Below are positions 58,436-64,000 of a stretch of DNA of 64,000 bases, in pieces. Position 1 is the stretch's first letter; each line of letters begins with the position of its first letter. Origin of the DNA: Sabulitectum sp964386635 (GTDB taxonomy: Bacteria; Fermentibacterota; Fermentibacteria; Fermentibacterales; JCC-6); assembly GCA_964386635.1 (NCBI GenBank), contig CAYLRO010000008.1, positions 28,505-92,504 of the forward strand, in the 5' to 3' direction. The notes under the pieces are model-generated. The model saw nothing but the letters and a program-made list of their open reading frames with translations, made no database searches and was not told where the DNA came from. The position numbers and the translations under genes are program-made.

Positions 58436-58942
58436 ATGATACGACTTGCACTGATAGCAGATATTGCAGCAGCTCCGGACTGCTGCGGAATCACCGGAAG
58501 CAATCCGGACAGGAGAAACCTCCTGCCGGAACCTGTATCTGATGTGATGCGGCAGGTTCTTTATTCTGAAAACATTGCTCTGAGCCGGAATGCATTCAGT
58601 ATGTGCAGATCGCTGATCTTCGCATTCTACGATACTTTTGTTTTTTCCCATGATGTTACTTTCATGCCTTCAGCAGGGTGCATGGTCTGCAATGATCCCG
58701 GAGAGCTGATAAAGCGATTTCATGATTCCCCGGAAGAACTTCTTGTCATGGCTGACGTAAACACATTCAGCCTTTTTCTGCCCTATGCCAGTTCAATGGA
58801 TGTGGTAGATACAGATATTGGATTGACCTGTAATGCTATTTTCGACCGCCGGGATGATGAAAATTTCTCGATAACATCCGGGCGTACAAGTGGAGGCGTG
58901 CGGATTCTTCACTACGAGAGAAGAGAGCGTCTTACCAGTTGA
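58436..58942 (+). CDS. Degenerate dihydrofolate-reductase-like protein
   Basis: 168 residues. The layout is like DHFR: first strand IRLALIADIAAA, a loop with SNPDRRNLLPEPVSDVM, a central NIALSRNAFSM, and a C-terminal LFLPYASSMDVVDTDIGLTCNAIFD and VRILHYERRE, where DHFR has FLPYADRLYLT and a closing YER. Catalytic Trp/Asp of the active site and the GG NADPH-binding pair are not evident (EELLVMADVNTFSLF at that position), so activity is doubtful. AAGGAAAAG precedes ATG. It stands alone after the RND operon and converges with the MarR gene, 6 bp apart. Alternative: unrelated alpha/beta protein. Confidence 0.5.
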   Translation: MIRLALIADIAAAPDCCGITGSNPDRRNLLPEPVSDVMRQVLYSENIALSRNAFSMCRSLIFAFYDTFVFSHDVTFMPSAGCMVCNDPGELIKRFHDSPEELLVMADVNTFSLFLPYASSMDVVDTDIGLTCNAIFDRRDDENFSITSGRTSGGVRILHYERRERLTS

Positions 58943-58948
58943 CGGAAG

Positions 58949-59416
58949 TTACAGTTCTTCCCGATTGGCTTCCAGGAGGTTGTCTATAACCCTCTCAAGG
59001 AGACTGACAATCTGAACCTGTTCTTCAGGACTGAAGTCCCTGTATACTGCAGCAAGAAGCTTATCGGACATGCCACCGAACCGGGAGCCGAGATATTTGG
59101 CTTTTTCGGTGGGTACTACTCCCACCAGCCTTTTGTCATCGGGGATCTCTTTTCTTTCTACGTATCCTCTGGCTTCCATTGTGTCTATCATTCCGCTTAC
59201 AGTAGACTTTGCTCTTCCAGTCCTCTTTACGAAGACCTTCATAGTGACTGGATCAGGGCTTGGAAGGAGAACTTCCAGAATTTCTCCATGAGCTGTCTCA
59301 AGGTCAGAGAAACCTTCCTGGTCCAGCTCTTTGCGCATGAATTCGTTTGCCTGGAGCCTCACCAGGGAAATTTTCGATATTACTCTTCTTATTCTCTTTT
59401 CCATTGATCGCCCCAT
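58949..59416 (-). CDS. MarR-family transcriptional regulator
   Basis: 155 residues. The winged helix-turn-helix is residues ~55-120: VKRTGRAKSTVSGMIDTMEARGYVERKEIPDDKR, with the wing DDKRLVGVVPTEKAKYL. N- and C-terminal helices form the dimer interface. MarR proteins usually repress exporters or stress genes and are released by phenolic or oxidised ligands. Upstream lie the ALDH7-type gene on the same strand (about 195 bp away) and, farther off, a MATE exporter, which are possible targets; no operator was found. Confidence 0.9.
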   Translation of the reverse strand: MGRSMEKRIRRVISKISLVRLQANEFMRKELDQEGFSDLETAHGEILEVLLPSPDPVTMKVFVKRTGRAKSTVSGMIDTMEARGYVERKEIPDDKRLVGVVPTEKAKYLGSRFGGMSDKLLAAVYRDFSPEEQVQIVSLLERVIDNLLEANREEL

Positions 59417-59564
59417 GTTCTACTTGATTCAATGGCAAAACCACCTGCTATACAGCACTTGCCGTCACAGCGGTAAGCAGATGGAATACTCAGATGAAAG
59501 TTCCATGTTATTGGTACTAAATTAAACTAAATATTTTCTTGTTTTGCTCAATTGTCAACAGCTG

Positions 59565-59594
59565 CAGGCCCCCTCCGGCATCGGAGAAGGCCTG
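59565..59594. terminator. Hairpin after the ALDH7 gene
   Basis: CAGGCC (59565-59570) with GGCCTG (59589-59594) and inner CTCCG (59573-59577) with CGGAG (59582-59586) form a two-part stem, placed 17 bp beyond the minus-strand stop at 59611. The T-run is weak. Confidence 0.45.
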
Positions 59595-59610
59595 AACCGG
59601 TAGTTTGTTT

Positions 59611-61155
59611 CTATACCGGGAACTGAACACCCTGGGAAAGAGGAATATCTTTTCCATAGTTAATGGTTACAGTCTGTCTTCTGGCATAGTACTTCCAGGC
59701 GTCGCTTCCGCTTTCACGACCACCTCCTGTTTCCTTTTCACCGCCGAATGCTCCACCTATTTCTGCCCCGGCAGTGGATGTGTTCACATTCACGATGCCG
59801 CAGTCGGAGCCTGCTGCTGAGATGAACAATTCTGTTTCATGCATGTTCCCGGAGAAAATGGCTGAAGACAAACCCTGAGGCACTTCATTGTGAAGGCGAA
59901 CAGCTTCTTCCATGGTCTCATACTTCATTACAAAGAGAATAGGAGCGAATGTTTCTTCAAGAACAACTCCCTTCTGGGAATCCATCTCGATGATAGTGGG
60001 AGTGACATAGAAGCCATTTTCATATCCCGGAACGGTATATGGAGTTCCACCATGCAGAACCCTGCCGCCCTGCTTCTTTGCTTTTTCAATTGTATTGGTG
60101 AATGCATCAACTGCAGAGGAATCCACAAGAGGTCCAACAATTGTTTCGGGATTCAGGGGACTGCCGATGTTAACTTTACTGTATATGTTTTTCATAACAC
60201 CTATGAACTCATTGTAGATACTGGAATGCACCAGAGCTCTTCTTGTGGAGGTGCATCGCTGGCCGGCAGTGGCAATTGCTCCGAATGAAACACCCTTTTC
60301 AGCAATAGCCATGCAGGCGTCCTGAGTTACCACAGCGCAGTTGTTTCCCCCGAGTTCCAGAATGGCCTTCCCGAATCTGGCGGCAACAGTTTTGCCGACA
60401 TTTCTGCCTACAGCAGTAGAACCTGTGAAGGAAACCAGAGGCATTCTGGTGTCTTTAGCCATACCGGAGCCGATAGTGCTGCCGCTGCCTGATGCAAGGA
60501 AGAAAATCGGCGGAAGATCATGTCTGTCAAGTACCCTGTTTGCAGTTCTGATTACTGCAACAGCTGTAAGAAGGGCACTGCTGGAGGGTTTCAGTACCGT
60601 TACATTGCCAACCACGGCTGCTATCAGAGAATTCCACGCCCATACCGCTGCCGGGAAATTGAAAGAGGTAATTACTCCGATCACACCAAGGGGATGCCAC
60701 TGCTCCATAAGCCTGTGTTCAGGTCTTTCACTTGCTATGGTAAGGCCGTAAAGCTGTCGTGAAAGACCAACAGAGAAGTTCGCGATGTCAACCGCTTCCT
60801 GTATTTCACCGGTGCCTTCAGTGAGTGTTTTACCTACTTCAAGTGAGATAAGCAGGCCCAGCAGCTCTTTGTTCTTCAGCAGCTCCGCACCTATTTCTCC
60901 TATAATTTCTCCCCGTCTGGGAGCAGGAATGGCAGACCATTTGACATAGCTTTCCTGTGCGGCCTGCATTACCTTTTCATAGTCGGATTCTTCACCCTGA
61001 GCTACTGCTCCCAGCAGCTTCCCGTTAACTGGACTGATTGAATTGATTTTCTTCTTGCCTACTGTTGGCATCCACCTGCCATAGTAAACACCGGAGTTAA
61101 CATCTTCAAGGCCTAGTCCCTGAAATACCGTCTCTTTAGCCTGTGCTGTGCCCAC
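59611..61155 (-). CDS. Aldehyde dehydrogenase of the ALDH7 (aminoadipate semialdehyde dehydrogenase) group
   Basis: 514 residues from a GTG at 61155 with AAGGAG about 5 bp upstream, close to the ~510 of ALDH7A1; the longer reading to 61263 would add 36 non-conserved residues. Motifs: FNFPAAVWAWNSL, VSFTGSTAVGR, ILELGGNNC with general-base Glu267, and catalytic Cys301 in GQRCTSTRR. The C-terminus ARRQTVTINYGKDIPLSQG matches ALDH7 rather than other ALDHs. ALDH7 enzymes oxidise alpha-aminoadipate semialdehyde in lysine breakdown or betaine aldehyde and lipid aldehydes, with NAD. No lysine-degradation genes are adjacent, so the substrate is open. Divergent from the MATE gene. Confidence 0.94.
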   Translation of the reverse strand: MGTAQAKETVFQGLGLEDVNSGVYYGRWMPTVGKKKINSISPVNGKLLGAVAQGEESDYEKVMQAAQESYVKWSAIPAPRRGEIIGEIGAELLKNKELLGLLISLEVGKTLTEGTGEIQEAVDIANFSVGLSRQLYGLTIASERPEHRLMEQWHPLGVIGVITSFNFPAAVWAWNSLIAAVVGNVTVLKPSSSALLTAVAVIRTANRVLDRHDLPPIFFLASGSGSTIGSGMAKDTRMPLVSFTGSTAVGRNVGKTVAARFGKAILELGGNNCAVVTQDACMAIAEKGVSFGAIATAGQRCTSTRRALVHSSIYNEFIGVMKNIYSKVNIGSPLNPETIVGPLVDSSAVDAFTNTIEKAKKQGGRVLHGGTPYTVPGYENGFYVTPTIIEMDSQKGVVLEETFAPILFVMKYETMEEAVRLHNEVPQGLSSAIFSGNMHETELFISAAGSDCGIVNVNTSTAGAEIGGAFGGEKETGGGRESGSDAWKYYARRQTVTINYGKDIPLSQGVQFPV

Positions 61156-61319
61156 TACTGCTCCTTGCTTGAGGGATATGTCCAAAAAACATAACGGAGC
61201 CGGAAATATACAAATTGAAGACTCCTGCGCACCACACCTTCTTTCTTTTGGTATTATGTTCACTGTTCAACATCCTGTGACAGAATGAGTGTTATTTGAA
61301 GAAAGGTTTTTCCACCAGC

Positions 61320-62717
61320 ATGGTGGACATGACAACAGGTTCCGTGCGGAAGAAGCTTCTTCTTCTGGCTGGCCCTGTGATGCTCTCACATCTGCTGCAG
61401 ACCCTTTACAACCTTGCCGATGCATTCTGGCTGGGCAAGCTGGGCCGTCAGGCGTTGACCGCTCCCACAATTACAATGCATGTCTTTTTTATCGGTTTTG
61501 CTCTGGCCATGGGGCTTGGTGCAGCAGGCACAACGCTTGTAAGTCAGTATAAAGGTGCCGGTGATGAGAAAAAGGCCACTCTGGTGGGAGGGCAGCTGCT
61601 CATTCTGCTTTCAACAGTGGGCCTTGTTCTCGGGGTTACAGGATTTCTGCTGACTCCGAAGATACTGGACCTGCTCCAGACACCTGCGGATTCCTGGCAG
61701 ATGACTTATGACTATATGCGCTGGATATTCACCGGTTTTCCACTGATGTTTTCGTTTTTTGTTTACCAGAGCATTAACACCGGTCTCGGTGATACAGTTG
61801 GCCCCATGCAGGTTAACCTGATCTCAGTGGGCTTGAATGTGATTCTGGACCCTATCCTGATCTTCGGCTTTGGACCGTTCCCTGAAATGGGTGTTGTTGG
61901 TGCAGCGGTGGCCACTGTGTTCAGCCGGGCTCTTGCTTCTGCAATAGGAGTGACCAGACTTTTCAGAGGAAGCAACGGAATGAAGATCACTCTGAAAGAC
62001 ATGATCCCAAGAAGCGAAATGATTAGAAAAATACTTCGGATAGGACTTCCTGTCGGGTTGGGGCAATTGGGAACCAGCATGGGTTTCACATTCATGATAG
62101 GTATAGTGAATTCCTTCGGCAGTGTTGTCACAGCAGCTTTCGGTGTAGGTAACAGGATAATTCACATGGCTATGGTGCCTGCAATGGGCCTCTCCCAGGC
62201 CAATGCTACTGCAGTGGGGCAGAATCTGGGAGCAAAGAGACCTGACAGAGCTGAAAAATCTTCCTACACTGCTCTTCTCCTGATTGGAATGATCCTTTTG
62301 CCTATGACCCTGGGTATGTTCTTTTTCGGAGGAACAATCTCAAAGGCCTTCGTAAACGATCCTGAAGTTATTGAACTTGGTCGAACAATGTTCAGAATTA
62401 CAACTCCATCTGTATTCGTATTCGGATTTTTGATGGTTCTTCTAGGCAGTTTTCAGGGGTCAGGGTACACTGTTCCTGTTATGGTTCTTAACATGTCCAG
62501 ACTATGGGCGCTGAGGGTACCTGGTGCTTATCTGCTGGCGATTACTGCCGGTATGGGGCCCACAGGTATCTGGTGGGCAATGTTCATATCAAATACAGTT
62601 ATTGCAATATCCGGTTTTATCTGGTTCAGAACAGGTTCCTGGAAAACCCGCACAGGCAATCTGGTTTCCGATGTTATCGATTCCGAGTCAATTCCTGCAA
62701 TAGCCGATATGGACTAG
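61320..62717 (+). CDS. MATE-family efflux transporter
   Basis: About 465 residues from ATG at 61320; a TTG at 61296 is an alternative, and neither has a strong ribosome site. Twelve hydrophobic helices with duplicated halves, including PVMLSHLLQTLYNLADAFWL at the start and GLPVGLGQLGTSMGFTFMI opening the second half, typical of the NorM/DinF group. It exports cationic drugs or metabolites in exchange for sodium or protons. Divergent from the ALDH7 gene across 164 bp and convergent with TauE/SafE, stops overlapping by 4 bp. Confidence 0.94.
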   Translation: MVDMTTGSVRKKLLLLAGPVMLSHLLQTLYNLADAFWLGKLGRQALTAPTITMHVFFIGFALAMGLGAAGTTLVSQYKGAGDEKKATLVGGQLLILLSTVGLVLGVTGFLLTPKILDLLQTPADSWQMTYDYMRWIFTGFPLMFSFFVYQSINTGLGDTVGPMQVNLISVGLNVILDPILIFGFGPFPEMGVVGAAVATVFSRALASAIGVTRLFRGSNGMKITLKDMIPRSEMIRKILRIGLPVGLGQLGTSMGFTFMIGIVNSFGSVVTAAFGVGNRIIHMAMVPAMGLSQANATAVGQNLGAKRPDRAEKSSYTALLLIGMILLPMTLGMFFFGGTISKAFVNDPEVIELGRTMFRITTPSVFVFGFLMVLLGSFQGSGYTVPVMVLNMSRLWALRVPGAYLLAITAGMGPTGIWWAMFISNTVIAISGFIWFRTGSWKTRTGNLVSDVIDSESIPAIADMD

Positions 62718-63433
62718 ATAAGAGCCTGCACAGCTCCGGAAACACCCAGCAGTGAAAGAATTACCAGAGCACTCTTTCTGAATGCTGAACTGTCGATTTT
62801 CCCGGCAAGGAAAATTCCGGCGAGTCCTCCCAGTCCCGCTGCAGGAAGAAACATTGCAGCCTGAAGCAGGTTTCCCGGGGAAGCAACACCTGCACCTACA
62901 AAAGAAGGAAGAGCAGTAACGGTAAGTGCAAGAAAGAATGCAGAGAGATTTCCTCGGAAAGAATTCTTGTCAGTATCTGTTGCCGAAAGATATATCACAG
63001 CAGGTGGCCCGCTGAATGTGGTAAGACCGTTGAAAATTCCTGAAAGAGCACCGGTGATACCCATGCCAAGTGGAGTTCGCTTCATCTGCGGTGCCCACCT
63101 TGAAAGAGACACAACAGAAGCAGTTGTAACTGTTATCCCTATGATTACCCTTACAATAGTGTCTGAGAATGCCCCGAGCATCAAGGCTCCCAGTGGGGTG
63201 AATGCCATGCCTGCAAGAGCCAGGGGAAGAAACCCTTTGAGCTTAAGCTTCCCCCGGGAAGAGATCAGTACCATTACATTGAGAACAATGCTGGAAACGG
63301 CGATAACAGGTACAGCCCATCTGGCAGGTGCGAACAGGCATATCAAAGGCAGAGAGAGCAGAGAGAAGCCGAATCCGCAGAACCCCTGCAGAACAGCAGC
63401 AACAAAGATTATTACCATAGTTGGGAAGAACAC
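62714..63433 (-). CDS. TauE/SafE-family sulfite exporter-like permease
   Basis: 239 residues from a GTG at 63433 with AAAGG 7 bp upstream; the longer frame to 63565 overlaps the phosphatase start and lacks a site. About eight helices, with the family motif FVAAVLQGFCGFGFSLLSLPL at the start and GALSGIFNGLTTFSGPPAVIYL opening the second repeat. Members move sulfite, sulfoacetate or other organosulfur anions. The sulfur-transfer fusion at 5332 is too far away to be linked. Convergent with the MATE gene and divergent from the phosphatase. Confidence 0.9.
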   Translation of the reverse strand: MFFPTMVIIFVAAVLQGFCGFGFSLLSLPLICLFAPARWAVPVIAVSSIVLNVMVLISSRGKLKLKGFLPLALAGMAFTPLGALMLGAFSDTIVRVIIGITVTTASVVSLSRWAPQMKRTPLGMGITGALSGIFNGLTTFSGPPAVIYLSATDTDKNSFRGNLSAFFLALTVTALPSFVGAGVASPGNLLQAAMFLPAAGLGGLAGIFLAGKIDSSAFRKSALVILSLLGVSGAVQALI

Positions 63434-63525
63434 AATCCCGCCTTTCTCAGGTACAGGCGGTGAATATAGTAACTGCTGCAACCACAGGTTGACTATGTTA
63501 GGCCAGCTCAAACGAAAGGCGAAAC

Positions 63526-63966
63526 ATGAGATGGTGGATTGATAAACCGAAACTGATGGGTTCACACAACCCGAACCAGTCAGAGCTTAAAATTAAGGAT
63601 CTTTCTACTATTGTTTCCCTTATTGATCCCACAGAAGCCAGGCTCAATTACAATCCAGCGATTCCGGGAGTTAAATGGATTGAAATTCCCGTGCGGGATT
63701 ACCAGGCCCCATCTCTGGAGAACCTGCTTAAATTCGTCAGAATTGTTGAGGAAGCCCCCGGTACAGTTCTTGTACACTGCCAGGGTGGAAGCGGCCGCAC
63801 CGGTACTTTCGGCGCTGCCTGGCTCATGCGCACTGGAGATATCTGGGCCACCAGAGCAGTGGACATGGTCAGAGAAGAAAATCCCTTCGCCGTAGAAACC
63901 GACGAACAGAAAGCTGTTCTAATCAGATTTGAAAAGAAAGTGGCAGAGAACTTTCGGCAACCTTAA
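63526..63966 (+). CDS. Dual-specificity/tyrosine protein phosphatase
   Basis: 146 residues. The signature VLVHCQGGSGRTGTFGAAWL gives the catalytic P-loop HCxxGxGRTG, with Cys as nucleophile and Arg binding phosphate. A general-acid Asp is likely in IPVRDYQAPS, upstream. The N-terminus RWWIDKPKLMGSHNPNQSEL is like small bacterial dual-specificity phosphatases. AAAGG precedes the ATG at 63526. Cytoplasmic; substrate unknown and no partner kinase nearby. After its stop at 63966 only 34 bp remain, with no feature. Confidence 0.9.
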   Translation: MRWWIDKPKLMGSHNPNQSELKIKDLSTIVSLIDPTEARLNYNPAIPGVKWIEIPVRDYQAPSLENLLKFVRIVEEAPGTVLVHCQGGSGRTGTFGAAWLMRTGDIWATRAVDMVREENPFAVETDEQKAVLIRFEKKVAENFRQP

Positions 63967-64000
63967 TTTGAGTTGTTCGAATTCGCTTCGGGGTGCCAAA

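Noticed and set aside
59500..59560. AT-rich imperfect palindromes upstream of the MarR gene as its operator
   Set aside because: No arm longer than 4-5 bp and no clear promoter beside it; chance cannot be excluded.
1..64000. tRNA, rRNA, CRISPR arrays, insertion sequences, prophage genes
   Set aside because: No TψC-like arms with matching cloverleaf, no regularly spaced repeats, and no transposase or integrase motifs were seen when reading both strands.

Overview
The window looks like chromosomal DNA of a Gram-negative-type, probably anaerobic bacterium of about 50% GC. Evidence for two membranes: a TolC/MFP/RND efflux operon, many lipoprotein-type signal peptides, and a BNR-repeat secreted protein (50045-52261) ending in what looks like a type IX secretion C-terminal sorting domain. 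T9SS domains point to the Bacteroidota/FCB side of the tree. Gene style (short secreted beta-propeller proteins, lipoproteins with FN3-like domains) would fit a candidate phylum such as Fermentibacterota, but the sequence alone does not prove this. Formate-THF ligase and a CoA-disulfide/persulfide-reductase fusion suit anaerobic carbon and sulfur metabolism. I saw no rRNA, tRNA, CRISPR array, insertion sequence or prophage. Genes are packed tightly, many with 1-40 bp overlaps.

Layout. 1-4.9 kb: the end of formate-THF ligase, then a zinc-ribbon membrane protein, a VanW-like protein and a secreted protein in one coupled operon. 4.9-8.2 kb (minus): an MmpS-like lipoprotein, a four-domain sulfur-transfer fusion and a small HExxH protein. 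8.2-16.1 kb: a YD-repeat-like secreted protein with an apparent ATC start, a cytoplasmic TPR hybrid histidine kinase, a methyltransferase, a GH114-like lipoprotein with an M20 amidohydrolase, and a GAF/HD-GYP protein. 16.3-18.7 kb (minus): methyltransferase, GT4 glycosyltransferase, nitroreductase. 18.8-23.2 kb (plus): a GNAT enzyme, then a four-gene cassette: zinc-ribbon membrane protein, DUF2207-like membrane protein ending in a Cys-Ala repeat tail, PqqD/radical-SAM/SPASM enzyme, and methyltransferase. This cassette is the best candidate in the window for an undescribed peptide- or protein-modifying system.

23.3-26.8 kb (minus): a TPR protein, a methyltransferase and an FN3-like lipoprotein. 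26.9-31.3 kb (plus): an Hsp70 without a lid, a membrane-anchored TerB protein with a J-like C-terminus lacking HPD, an M48 metallopeptidase and a secreted five-repeat propeller. 31.3-36.6 kb (minus): TetR, MFP, two ABC ATPases and two ABC-2 permeases, in the order of the E. coli CecR/YbhGFSR system. 36.7-47.8 kb: a formyltransferase-like protein, a spermidine-synthase-like membrane protein, a DnaE-like polymerase with a degenerate PHP domain, MscS, a Lon-like protease, a pyruvyltransferase with an apparent CTG start and endonuclease IV. 47.8-52.3 kb: secreted proteins, including a TlpA-like lipoprotein and the T9SS-type BNR protein. 52.3-58.4 kb: a TetR regulator divergent from a TolC/MFP/RND operon. 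58.4-64 kb: a degenerate DHFR-like protein, MarR, ALDH7-type aldehyde dehydrogenase, MATE exporter, TauE/SafE permease and a dual-specificity phosphatase.

Start sites were chosen from Shine-Dalgarno spacing, protein family length and signal peptides; several differ from the longest open frame, as noted. Family assignments come from motif recognition alone, with no database search.
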